Source of the DNA: CAZFIM01 sp964519615
Lineage (GTDB): Bacteria; Chloroflexota; Dehalococcoidia; GIF9; UBA5629
NCBI GenBank assembly: GCA_964519615.1
Contig: CAZFIM010000010.1
Location: 1 to 51,115 of the forward strand
DNA: 51,115 bases
Direction of reading: 5' to 3'
Shown here: positions 7,632 to 15,904 of the stretch, one piece after another
Numbering within the stretch: the first letter of the stretch is position 1
Layout: the number at the start of each line of letters is the position of its first letter
Position numbers and translations under genes: made by a program
Notes under the pieces: generated by a model
The model's input: the letters and a program-made list of their open reading frames with translations, nothing else
Told to the model about the DNA's origin: nothing
Database searches by the model: none

Positions 7632-10295
7632 TTATTCAGATGACAAATCGCCTATCACTTTTCTGACCAGTCTTAACGCTTCCGGTATCTTTGCCTGATT
7701 CTTTCCGCCCGCCTGTGCCATATCGGCTTTTCCTCCACCACCTCCACCCGTCACGCCAGCCACTTCCTTTACAATTTTACCGGCGTGAAATCCCTTCTGT
7801 ACGAGGTCAGGTGTAACCATAGCTATAAAACTCGGCTTATCTTCATAGATTGTGGCCAGTACAATAATACCGCTCTTCATCTGCGCGCGTAATGCATCGC
7901 CCATATCACGCAGCGATGAAATTGATTTTGATGGTACACTTGCAGCAATAAACTGTATTCCATCGATATTCTCAATATGTTTCAGGAGATTTTGTACTTC
8001 ATCACGCGAAAGTGCGCGTTCCATAATCTCTATCTTTTTTCTGTCTTCCGCAAGAGCTAATTTCAGGCCTTTTATCTTCTCAGGCAATTCTGCAGGTGAA
8101 CTCTTCATTTCTTCTGTAATTACCGCTATCAACTTCATACGCTCATTGATAAAGCTTTCAGCTGCCCGGCCGGTAAGCGCTTCTATTCTTCTTAGCCCTG
8201 TACCGATGCTGCTCTCGCTTAGGATCAGAAAGGTGCCTATTGAACCGGAAGCATCGATATGAGTACCTCCACATAGCTCAACACTTACAGGTGGGTCTCC
8301 TACCTTCAATACTCTTACCGTATCGCCGTATTTTTCCTCAAAGAGAGCGATTGCGCCCTCATCAATAGCCTGACGGTACGGCAGGATAATACTATGCACA
8401 TCAAGATTGTCACGAATCATTTTATTGACAAGGTATACTATGCGGTCAATCTCCTCTTGTTTTAAGGGATCTACATGCGCGAAATCAAAACGCAGTCTTT
8501 CCGGGGTAACCAGCGAACCGCGCTGGACAACGTGCGTTCCGAGCACTTCTCTCAACGCAGCCTGGAGCAAATGAGTTGCCGTATGATTGCGGGCGGTATC
8601 CTTTCTCTGCTCTTTATCAACCGCCGCATCTACGGTGTCTCCTGTTGAGATGACGCCGCTTATCACCTTACCAAGGTGAACGATAGTACCCTCGGTTAAA
8701 TTGGCATAAGGAGACCATATCGTATCTGTGACTTCCACGACTCCGAAACTGGAACGTATTTGGCCGCAATCCCCGACCTGGCCGCCCTTCTCACCATAAA
8801 AGGGTGTTTTCTCAAGCACAACAGCGATTTGCCCGCCTTCCTCGGCAGAGATAACCCTGATCCCCGTCTTTTGCTCGAACAGGTGGAGAACCCGGCTTTG
8901 CGTTTCAAGACAATCATAACCGGTAAAAACCGTCTTTTCTGATATTCTGTTGCCGTTATTAGCGTTTGCGGCTGATTCGCCACCGAACCTGTGAGCTGCA
9001 CGCGCTTTCTCCCTTTGTTTTTCCATTTCGGCATTGAATCCCTGCATATCGACATGGAGATCGTGCTCCTGCGCAATCTCCGCAGTTAATTCCGCAGGAA
9101 AGCCATAGGTATCGTGGAGCCGGAAAATATCTTTTCCTGTAATAGCCTTTTTGCTTGTGCCAATAACTTCAGCAACAATTCTATCTACCTGATTTATACC
9201 GGCCTCCAGTGTATTTATAAATCTCTCTTCTTCTGATTTGATTACATCAAAGATCAACTTTTGATTAGCTATTAGCTCGGGGTATACCGCTCCCATTTTA
9301 TTTATTACAGCATCAGCTATTTCACCTAGAAACGGTTCTTCAATGCCCAGTTTCCTGCCGAAAAATCCGGCACGGCGCAGCAATCTGCGCAACACATAAC
9401 CTCGTCCTTCATTGGACGGCAGTACGCCGTCAGCAATAAGGAAAGAAAGGCCGCGCCCGTGTTCGATAACAATCCTTACAGCCCTGTCTACCTCATCGTT
9501 CTTGCCGTAGTCTACACCGGTTAAGGCGCATAATTTCTGCCGCAGAGGTATAAGCAAGTCTGTATCGTAAGCCGTAGCCACCCCCTGCATAATAGCCGCT
9601 GTTCTTTCAAGTCCCATTCCTGTATCGATATTGGGCTTTGGCAGAAGAGTACGCGCACCGTTAATATCCTGATTATACTGGGTAAAGACCAGATTCCATA
9701 TCTCGGTAAAACGGTGGCAGTCACAACCGGGATTGCAATCCGGCCTTCCGCAGCCGGCAGCCGGTCCGAAATCGTAGTGTATTTCACTGCACGGCCCGCA
9801 GGGCCCCGAATCACCTGCAGGTCCCCAGAAATTGTCCTTCTCACCGAGTCTGACTATTCTTTCTTCCGGGAAACCTATTTTACGCCAGTAGTCAAAAGCT
9901 TCATCATCATCAAGAAAAATGGTTACCCACAGTTTTTCCGCCGGGATTTTTAACCATCCTGTCACAAATTCCCACCCCCAGGCGATAGCCTCTTTCTTGA
10001 AATAATCGCCGATACTGAAATTACCCAGCATCTCAAAAAATGTTAAATGGGTAGGATCACCTACAGAATCTATATCAGTTGTTCTAAAACATTTCTGGCA
10101 GGTGGTGATGCGTGTATTGGGTGGAACTTCAGTTCCCATAAAATAGGGCTTAATCTGTACCATTCCGGCTGTGGTAAGCAGCAATGTAGGATCGCCGTAT
10201 GGAATTAATGAGGAACTGGGAAGAACCGTGTGCCCCTTTCCTTTAAAAAATGATAGGTACGCCTGTCTGATTTCATCACTTGTCATCATTTTCAT
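7632..10295 (-). CDS. alaS: Alanyl-tRNA synthetase
   Basis: Up to 887 residues. Charges tRNA-Ala and edits mischarged Ser and Gly. The class II core begins SDEIRQAYLSFFKGKGH and includes GDPTHLTFFEMLGNFSIGDY. The editing/zinc site is HTATHLLQ near residue 570 with CGGTH near 674. The DHHA1-type tail has the Gly-rich run GGGGGGKADMAQAGG. Four in-frame candidate starts are crowded at the 5' end (Met 1, 3 and 4; ATG 10295, 10289, 10286). The Met4 start (MTSDEIRQ) gives the most typical N-terminus. The promoter -10 box ends only about 12 bases before the first ATG, so the message is probably leaderless or nearly so. It heads the alaS-ruvX-aroE-aroC-aroKB-ubiA-tgt run. Confidence 0.97.
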   Translation of the reverse strand: MKMMTSDEIRQAYLSFFKGKGHTVLPSSSLIPYGDPTLLLTTAGMVQIKPYFMGTEVPPNTRITTCQKCFRTTDIDSVGDPTHLTFFEMLGNFSIGDYFKKEAIAWGWEFVTGWLKIPAEKLWVTIFLDDDEAFDYWRKIGFPEERIVRLGEKDNFWGPAGDSGPCGPCSEIHYDFGPAAGCGRPDCNPGCDCHRFTEIWNLVFTQYNQDINGARTLLPKPNIDTGMGLERTAAIMQGVATAYDTDLLIPLRQKLCALTGVDYGKNDEVDRAVRIVIEHGRGLSFLIADGVLPSNEGRGYVLRRLLRRAGFFGRKLGIEEPFLGEIADAVINKMGAVYPELIANQKLIFDVIKSEEERFINTLEAGINQVDRIVAEVIGTSKKAITGKDIFRLHDTYGFPAELTAEIAQEHDLHVDMQGFNAEMEKQREKARAAHRFGGESAANANNGNRISEKTVFTGYDCLETQSRVLHLFEQKTGIRVISAEEGGQIAVVLEKTPFYGEKGGQVGDCGQIRSSFGVVEVTDTIWSPYANLTEGTIVHLGKVISGVISTGDTVDAAVDKEQRKDTARNHTATHLLQAALREVLGTHVVQRGSLVTPERLRFDFAHVDPLKQEEIDRIVYLVNKMIRDNLDVHSIILPYRQAIDEGAIALFEEKYGDTVRVLKVGDPPVSVELCGGTHIDASGSIGTFLILSESSIGTGLRRIEALTGRAAESFINERMKLIAVITEEMKSSPAELPEKIKGLKLALAEDRKKIEIMERALSRDEVQNLLKHIENIDGIQFIAASVPSKSISSLRDMGDALRAQMKSGIIVLATIYEDKPSFIAMVTPDLVQKGFHAGKIVKEVAGVTGGGGGGKADMAQAGGKNQAKIPEALRLVRKVIGDLSSE

Positions 10296-10306
10296 ATCAA
10301 TCCTGG

Positions 10307-10335
10307 ATTGTAATAAACTGCCTTTCCGCTGTCAA
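10307..10335 (-). promoter_or_regulatory. Strong predicted promoter for the alaS-aro run
   Basis: On the minus strand a perfect TTGACA (10330-10335), 17 bases, then TACAAT (10307-10312, 5/6). The expected transcription start is about 10298-10300, only 3-5 bases before the first alaS ATG. Confidence 0.7.
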
Positions 10336-10386
10336 TTGTATGTAAATATGATATCTCACTAATAAACCTATCCGCTTATATTCTAT

Positions 10387-11388
10387 TTAATGTCTGCACA
10401 GTTCCGCAATAAGCATTACTATAGCAAGGTCTTCATGATAACGTCCGGTCTTTATGGCAATATCCGTATCCAGAATACTATTGTATACGGTATGTAGTCG
10501 CTCCAGTTCATACAGTCTGGCCTGCCGAACAACTCTATCAAATATGTAGTCGGACCTTATACTCAGTTTCTGCATAAGCTTTTGGCGAGCCACCTTGCCG
10601 TGCAATTCATGAGCCATTAATATAATTCTAAATTGTCTGGCTATCATAGTTAAGATGTATGCCGGGGCAGTTCCGTGCTTGAGCAAATTGTCAAGTAATA
10701 ACTCTGCTTTACTTTCATCACCGGCAATTACGGCATCTACCAGATTGAAAATACTTGTCTCCCTTACATAGCAGGTAAGCTCTTTCACATCGTCCAATGT
10801 AATTGCCTGTTTGTTTTTGAAGGTAATGATCTTATCTATTTCATTGCTCATGCTCCATAAATCAGGGCCTATAAATTGAATCAGCAAGTCAACTGCTTCT
10901 TCAGATATGGATGACTCTCTTTGCCTGACCGTAGTATGAATCCACGAGTGAAGTTGTTTAACGGAGGGCTGCGGGAAAGATTTGATTTTGGCAAATGAGT
11001 GAAGCTGATTAAAAAGCTTGTTCTTTTCGCTTAATTTCCCATCACAAAAGACCACAACCGTTGTCGGAGGCATTGCCGGAACAAACTCAATAAACTCTTG
11101 CCACGGCTGAACATCTTTTTTAGCGCCGCCTTGCGTTTTCTTTTTGGTTTTACCGTAGCTCTGCGCATCCTCAAAGCGTTCAAAAAGACCTTCGACAATA
11201 ATAAGTCTCACCGGTGCTAAAAAAGGTACTGAACTGCATGCATCTATCAATTCCCGTGAGGTTAGTTGTTTGCCGTCGAGCACTGCAGTATTCATTTGCA
11301 GCATATCGTCATTGCCCAGTGTCCCTTTAATGGAATCGAGTTCACGGGATAGTGAATAAGTGTCCGGGCCGTGAAGAATGTATATCAT
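10387..11388 (-). CDS. holA: DNA polymerase III delta subunit
   Basis: 333 residues. The clamp-loader subunit that opens the beta clamp. The N-terminus MIYILHGPDTYSLSRELDSIK is the typical degenerate AAA+ start of HolA, without a functional Walker A. The middle has the SVPFLAPVRLIIVEG and TTVVVFCDGKLSEKNKL strands. The C-terminal collar helices include LLDNLLKHGTAPAYILTMIARQFR. There is a Lys-rich insert around residues 79-92 (GKTKKKTQGGAKKD). It lies upstream of the alaS promoter and divergent from the purine genes. Confidence 0.93.
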   Translation of the reverse strand: MIYILHGPDTYSLSRELDSIKGTLGNDDMLQMNTAVLDGKQLTSRELIDACSSVPFLAPVRLIIVEGLFERFEDAQSYGKTKKKTQGGAKKDVQPWQEFIEFVPAMPPTTVVVFCDGKLSEKNKLFNQLHSFAKIKSFPQPSVKQLHSWIHTTVRQRESSISEEAVDLLIQFIGPDLWSMSNEIDKIITFKNKQAITLDDVKELTCYVRETSIFNLVDAVIAGDESKAELLLDNLLKHGTAPAYILTMIARQFRIILMAHELHGKVARQKLMQKLSIRSDYIFDRVVRQARLYELERLHTVYNSILDTDIAIKTGRYHEDLAIVMLIAELCRH

Positions 11389-11497
11389 CGTGTCATACTC
11401 TCACATATTGTAGCATACCTCATCACTTGATTTTGTATCTCTCAACAGATATACTCAATTACCGGTCATGTAATAGAGACCAGTACTTTTATAGACT

Positions 11498-11503
11498 TAT
11501 AAT
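11498..11503 (+). promoter_or_regulatory. Candidate -10 box for the purine cluster
   Basis: A perfect TATAAT lies in the 250-bp gap between divergent holA and the purine genes. No good -35 box is seen 16-18 bases upstream, so the assignment is weak. If used, transcription starts near 11510 and leaves a leader of about 130 bases before the small ORF at 11639. Confidence 0.35.
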
Positions 11504-11523
11504 GGATAACGGTATTCCGGCGG

Positions 11524-11572
11524 GATGCAGGTAAAAAAATACAATCCTGGGCGTATTTTTCACCGGAGCATC
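11524..11572 (+). promoter_or_regulatory. Structured element in the purine leader
   Basis: An extended hairpin: GATGC (11524-11528) pairs with GCATC (11568-11572), GGT (11530-11532) with ACC (11562-11564), and AAAAATAC (11535-11542) with GTATTTTT (11553-11560), around a 10-base loop AATCCTGGGC. It lies 66 bases before a small ORF ahead of purD. It has no T-run after it, so it is not a simple terminator, and I do not recognise it as a purine, PRPP or ZTP riboswitch. Confidence 0.4.
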
Positions 11573-11638
11573 AGTCAGGGAGATGTGCAAGCCTGCCGCA
11601 GTTTTCGTTTGTTATTTCAGGAAGGAGCATTATAACCT

Positions 11639-11707
11639 ATGTCTCACAAACCACAATTAAAAGGGGTTAAAAAGAACAGGGGTAAAACAAAAAAGAAGAA
11701 GAAGTGA
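11639..11707 (+). CDS. 22-residue lysine-rich small ORF upstream of purD
   Basis: ATG at 11639 preceded by GGAAGGAG (spacing about 11) opens a 22-codon frame starting MSHKPQLKG and ending in five Lys codons before TGA. Half of the residues are Lys or Arg. It ends 23 bases before the purD GTG. It could be a real basic micro-protein binding RNA or the ribosome, or a leader peptide coupled to purD. I recognise no family. Support is the good ribosome binding site, the compact spacing and the fact that it fills the space between leader and purD. Confidence 0.4.
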   Translation: MSHKPQLKGVKKNRGKTKKKKK

Positions 11708-11730
11708 GTCCTTTTCACAAAGGTAACAGC

Positions 11731-12996
11731 GTGAAAATATTAATTGTCGGTAACGGCGCCAGAGAACATACCCTTGCATGGAAAGTAGCGCAGAGCCCCC
11801 GTGTAAGCCGGATTTATGCCGCTCCCGGAAACGCCGGAACCGCATCACTGGCAACCAATCTGGCTATCCCCTCTTCCAAAATAGAAAGTCTTGCTGAAGC
11901 AGCAATCGAGCTAAACGTAGACCTCACTCTAGTCGGTCCCGAGCAGCCGCTTGCAGATGGTATTGTAGATTACTTCACACATAAGAATATCCCCATTGTC
12001 GGGCCCAGCGCTGCCGCAACGCGCATAGAATCGAGCAAAGCTTTTGCCAAACGGCTCATGGAAAAATATAACATACCCTGCGCGCGCGGAGGCATTTTTG
12101 AAACTTATAATGATGCTGTGGCTTATCTCGCTGCACAGCGGTTCCCCGTTGTAATAAAGGCGGACGGACTGGCAGCGGGAAAGGGTGTCATTATCGCTGA
12201 GGATGCAAAAGCGGCAGAGAAAGCGCTCTATGATATCATGCAGGCAAAAGTATTCGGCTCAGCCGGTGATACAGTTGTAATAGAGGAATGTCTGACCGGC
12301 AAAGAAGTGAGCCTGCTTGCGTTTACAGACGGTGAGATTGCTGTTCCAATGATACCCGCCTGCGATTATAAGCGTGCATATGATAACGACAAAGGCCTTA
12401 ATACCGGCGGTATGGGTAGTTACAGCCCCCCCTCTTTCTTTGGAGCAGACCTCACTGAAGAAGTAAACAAGAGCATAATAGAGCCGCTAATATACGGATT
12501 GGCCAGCGAAGGTACTCCCTACCGTGGAGTTATCTATGCCGGATTAATGCTCACGCCGCAAGGTCCAAAAGTATTGGAATTCAATGCCAGATTCGGTGAT
12601 CCTGAAACGCAGGTAATTATGCCGAGATTGGAAAGCGATCTTGTGGACATTTTCCTCTCCATAAGAGAAAATAGACTGAGCAGATCAAGTGTAAAATGGA
12701 AGAGCGATGCATGTGTGGGAGTGGTTATGGCGTCGGGAGGATATCCCGGTAGTTACAAGACAGGCATGGAGGTGGCGGGTATTGACACTGTTGATGATGG
12801 AGTAATTGTATTTCATGCGGGTACCAAATATGATAATTCTTTACATACGGTTACGGCGGGAGGAAGGGTTCTGACGGTGGTTGCCTGCGGCAGTTCCATT
12901 AAGGAAGCACGTGATACCGTATATAACAATATTTCCAGGATTCATTTCGAAGGCGGCTTTTACCGCAGCGATATAGCTTTGAGGGAGGTCAATTAA
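11731..12996 (+). CDS. purD: Phosphoribosylamine-glycine ligase (GAR synthetase)
   Basis: Joins phosphoribosylamine and glycine with ATP, purine step 2. The GTG at 11731, seven bases after AAAGG, gives the family start MKILIVGNGAREHTLAWK; the frame runs 9 codons further upstream but overlaps the small ORF. The ATP-grasp region shows FPVVIKADGLAAGKGVIIA, IEECLTGKEVSLLAFTDG, NTGGMGSYSP and LEFNARFGDPETQ. About 421 residues, normal. It heads purD-purE-purB-purC. Confidence 0.96.
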   Translation: MKILIVGNGAREHTLAWKVAQSPRVSRIYAAPGNAGTASLATNLAIPSSKIESLAEAAIELNVDLTLVGPEQPLADGIVDYFTHKNIPIVGPSAAATRIESSKAFAKRLMEKYNIPCARGGIFETYNDAVAYLAAQRFPVVIKADGLAAGKGVIIAEDAKAAEKALYDIMQAKVFGSAGDTVVIEECLTGKEVSLLAFTDGEIAVPMIPACDYKRAYDNDKGLNTGGMGSYSPPSFFGADLTEEVNKSIIEPLIYGLASEGTPYRGVIYAGLMLTPQGPKVLEFNARFGDPETQVIMPRLESDLVDIFLSIRENRLSRSSVKWKSDACVGVVMASGGYPGSYKTGMEVAGIDTVDDGVIVFHAGTKYDNSLHTVTAGGRVLTVVACGSSIKEARDTVYNNISRIHFEGGFYRSDIALREVN

Positions 12997-13455
12997 ATGC
13001 CGTTAGTGGGCGTTGTAATAGGAAGTAAGACCGATGAACCGTTAATTGAACCTGCGCTCGAGCTTCTGGCTAAATTGAAAATTTCCTATGAGCTGACCGT
13101 AATGTCCGCTCACCGAACACCTGATAAGGTACGCCAGTACGGGCTTTCAGCAAGAAGCAAAGGTATCGAGCTTCTCATAGGCGCTGCAGGCGCCGCCGCG
13201 CATCTTCCCGGAGTTCTGGCAAGCTGGTGTACCCTGCCCGTCATTGGTGTACCGCTTCCTACCAGCGATCTCAAGGGGGTGGATTCATTGTATTCTATTG
13301 TTCAGATGCCTTCGGGTATTCCCGTTGCCTGTATGGGAATAGGGTCATCAGGAGCAAAGAACGCAGCTCTGCTGGCGGGAAGAATTCTCGGCTTGAAATA
13401 CCCGGAAATACAAGCGGCCTATGAAAAACACCATGCCTCATTATCCCGAACATAA
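12997..13455 (+). CDS. purE: N5-carboxyaminoimidazole ribonucleotide mutase (class I PurE)
   Basis: 152 residues. Converts N5-CAIR to CAIR. The start VGVVIGSKTDEPLIEPA, VMSAHRTPDKV (catalytic His region) and AAGAAAHLPGVLA are canonical, as is GVPLPTSDLKGVDSLYSIVQMP. The ATG follows the purD stop directly and is preceded by GAGGGAGG. No purK is seen here, so the N5-CAIR supply must be encoded elsewhere. Confidence 0.95.
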   Translation: MPLVGVVIGSKTDEPLIEPALELLAKLKISYELTVMSAHRTPDKVRQYGLSARSKGIELLIGAAGAAAHLPGVLASWCTLPVIGVPLPTSDLKGVDSLYSIVQMPSGIPVACMGIGSSGAKNAALLAGRILGLKYPEIQAAYEKHHASLSRT

Positions 13456-13472
13456 TATAAACGGAGCAACAA

Positions 13473-14822
13473 ATGATTGAGCGCTATTCCAGACCTGAGA
13501 TGAAAAAAGTCTGGTCCGAGCAAAATAAATTCGATAAATGGCTTCAGGTTGAAATCGCAGTCTGCGAAGCGTGGGCTGAACTGGGGCAAATACCGCAGGA
13601 CCTCATGCCGAAAATCAGAAAGGCAAGCTACAAACTGGAGCGCATTGCGGAGATACTGCAGGTAACTCATCATGATGTCACAGCCTTTCTTGGCGCCGTA
13701 AGCGAAAGTCTGGGAGAAGAATCGAGATTTATTCATCTCGGCCTCACATCATCGGATATTATCGATACCGCCCTCAGCCTTCAGATAAAAGAGGCGGCAG
13801 CGCTGCTTGAGCAGGATATCCGGCAGCTAATCGATGTACTTGAAGACAGAGCTATGGAACATAAAATGACGCTTATGATCGGACGTACTCACGGAGTACA
13901 CGCCGAGCCAATAACTTTCGGCCTCAAACTCGCACTGTGGGCGCAGGAGATGAGAAGGAACGCTCACCGTCTTGCTGAAGCGAAGGAAGCGATTAACGTA
14001 GGAAAGATATCCGGCGCCGTGGGCACGTACGCCACCGTTCCCCCTGAGATAGAGGTCATTGCCTGCAAAAAGCTGGGCATTGAGGCTGCCCCAGTATCCA
14101 GCCAGATTATACAGCGCGACAGGCATGCGCAGTTCGTTACCACGCTGGCAATTACCGCAGCCTCTCTGGAGAAATTTGCCACGGAAATCCGTGCCCTGCA
14201 GCGTACCGAGGTCCTTGAGGCTGAAGAGCCTTTCGCCGTCGGCCAGACCGGTTCATCAGCCATGCCGCATAAACGCAATCCCGAACTTTGCGAGCGCACT
14301 TGTGGAATAGCGAGGCTTATCCGCGGATACGCCCTGACTTCGATGGAGAATATCGCTCTCTGGCATGAGCGCGATATAAGCCATTCATCCACAGAGCGTA
14401 TAACACTTCCTGATTCCTGTCTGGCGCTCGATTATATCCTCGGCCTGTTTACTTCGGTTATGAAAGGCCTTCAGGTGCACACGGATAACATGAAGCGCAA
14501 TCTTGAGCTTACGCAGGGGCTGGTATTCTCTCAGAGGGTACTACTCGCCCTGATAGATAAAGGGCTTACACGTCAGGATGCATATGCTATCGTACAGAGG
14601 AACGCCATGAAATCATGGAAAGAGAAAACCGCGTTTCTTTCTTTGTTAAAAGCGGATAGCGATGTTTCCTCACACCTTTCACAAGAGGAACTGAACGGCA
14701 TCTTCGACTATGATTATTTTGTCAGGAATATCGAGGGAGTATTCAGGAAGCTTGGCCTGACGAATCGTAAAAATATCGATACAAGCATCACCCCGGACGA
14801 CCTTGCACCCAAAGCAATTTAA
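13473..14822 (+). CDS. purB: Adenylosuccinate lyase
   Basis: 449 residues. Cleaves SAICAR to AICAR and adenylosuccinate to AMP. The fumarase/aspartase-superfamily signature SSAMPHKRNPELCE (catalytic Ser loop) is intact, with MIGRTHGVHAEPITFG and HLGLTSSDIIDTALS upstream. GGAG seven bases before the ATG supports the start. It lies 17 bp after purE. Confidence 0.97.
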   Translation: MIERYSRPEMKKVWSEQNKFDKWLQVEIAVCEAWAELGQIPQDLMPKIRKASYKLERIAEILQVTHHDVTAFLGAVSESLGEESRFIHLGLTSSDIIDTALSLQIKEAAALLEQDIRQLIDVLEDRAMEHKMTLMIGRTHGVHAEPITFGLKLALWAQEMRRNAHRLAEAKEAINVGKISGAVGTYATVPPEIEVIACKKLGIEAAPVSSQIIQRDRHAQFVTTLAITAASLEKFATEIRALQRTEVLEAEEPFAVGQTGSSAMPHKRNPELCERTCGIARLIRGYALTSMENIALWHERDISHSSTERITLPDSCLALDYILGLFTSVMKGLQVHTDNMKRNLELTQGLVFSQRVLLALIDKGLTRQDAYAIVQRNAMKSWKEKTAFLSLLKADSDVSSHLSQEELNGIFDYDYFVRNIEGVFRKLGLTNRKNIDTSITPDDLAPKAI

Positions 14823-14838
14823 TGGATAGAGGGGAACT

Positions 14839-15741
14839 ATGGATATAGTATTTGAGACAGAGCTGGATCTTCCGCTGTCATACCGCGGTAAAGTAAGGGA
14901 TACGTATGATCTTGGACACTATTTTCTCTTGATAGCCTCTGACCGTATTTCTGCTTACGATTCAATACTGCCAACAGGAATCCCCGATAAGGGGAAAGTC
15001 CTTAACCAGATATCTGCCTTCTGGTTTGAGAAAACCAGACATATCATTCCCAACCATGTGGTGAAAGTAATAAGTTCGGTAGATGATCTTAAGCCGTATT
15101 TACCTTCCGGAGTAAAATGTCCGAACTATCTGGTGGGCCGATCCATGGTGGTGCGCAAAGCGGAACGTATTTCAGTAGAAGCCGTTGTGCGGGGATATTT
15201 ATCAGGGTCCGCATGGGAAGAATACCGCAAGACAGATAAATTGCTTGACCACACACTTGCCGCAGGGTATCAGGAAAGTCAGGAATTGCCTGAACCCATA
15301 TTTACGCCTACCACCAAAGCGGACAGCGGCCATGATCTGCCTATTACCCTTAAAGAGCTTGAAAATCAGATAGGCGTTTCCGTTACCCGCGATCTGGCGG
15401 CAAAAAGTATTGAGGTCTATTCATATGCGCGCAGGTATGCAAAGAACAGAGGCATAATAATCGCTGACACAAAATTCGAATTCGGATTCATCGATGGCAA
15501 ACTAAGTCTCATCGACGAGGTGCTTACACCTGATTCAAGCCGTTTCTGGGATGCGTCACAGTACAAGATCGGCAAAGCGCAGCCCAGCTTCGATAAACAA
15601 ATAGTCAGAGACTGGCTCACGTCCTCCGGATGGGATAAGGAACCTCCCGCACCGCCGCTGCCTCCTGAGATAGTGAATAGAACTTCCGAACGCTATAAAC
15701 TCGGCTATAAAATGCTGGTGGGCGAAGAGCTTAAAGTATAA
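14839..15741 (+). CDS. purC: SAICAR synthetase
   Basis: 300 residues, the longer form of the family. Joins CAIR and aspartate with ATP. Motifs include YRGKVRDTYDLG, LIASDRISAYDSILPTGIPD, VEAVVRGYLSGSAWEEY, PTTKADSGHD and LIDEVLTPDSSRFWD. It is preceded by GAGGGGA. It is the last gene of the purine run; a terminator-like hairpin follows. Confidence 0.97.
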   Translation: MDIVFETELDLPLSYRGKVRDTYDLGHYFLLIASDRISAYDSILPTGIPDKGKVLNQISAFWFEKTRHIIPNHVVKVISSVDDLKPYLPSGVKCPNYLVGRSMVVRKAERISVEAVVRGYLSGSAWEEYRKTDKLLDHTLAAGYQESQELPEPIFTPTTKADSGHDLPITLKELENQIGVSVTRDLAAKSIEVYSYARRYAKNRGIIIADTKFEFGFIDGKLSLIDEVLTPDSSRFWDASQYKIGKAQPSFDKQIVRDWLTSSGWDKEPPAPPLPPEIVNRTSERYKLGYKMLVGEELKV

Positions 15742-15808
15742 CCGGATACAATCCGGCGGGCAATTTATGCTCATTTCATTGGTGCTCAAGGGGCCTGTAA
15801 AATCAGAG

Positions 15809-15861
15809 CTGCCCGCAGCCTGCCGGAAATAACCTCCCGATTCCAACACTGCTGCGGGCAG
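15809..15861. terminator. Long-stem inverted repeat between convergent purC and lipoprotein gene
   Basis: An 11-bp perfect stem: CTGCCCGCAGC (15809-15819) and GCTGCGGGCAG (15851-15861), with a 31-base loop. It lies between two convergent genes and could end both transcripts, though the following T-runs are poor. The arms match the arms of the hairpin at 16926-16950. Confidence 0.45.
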
Positions 15862-15904
15862 TTCGTCCTGTTTATATAATCCCGCTTCTTATACCGAAGT
15901 CCCG

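Noticed and set aside
7207..11388. holA-alaS as one transcript with no promoter between them
   Set aside because: A near-consensus promoter at 10307-10335 separates them, although read-through from holA cannot be excluded.
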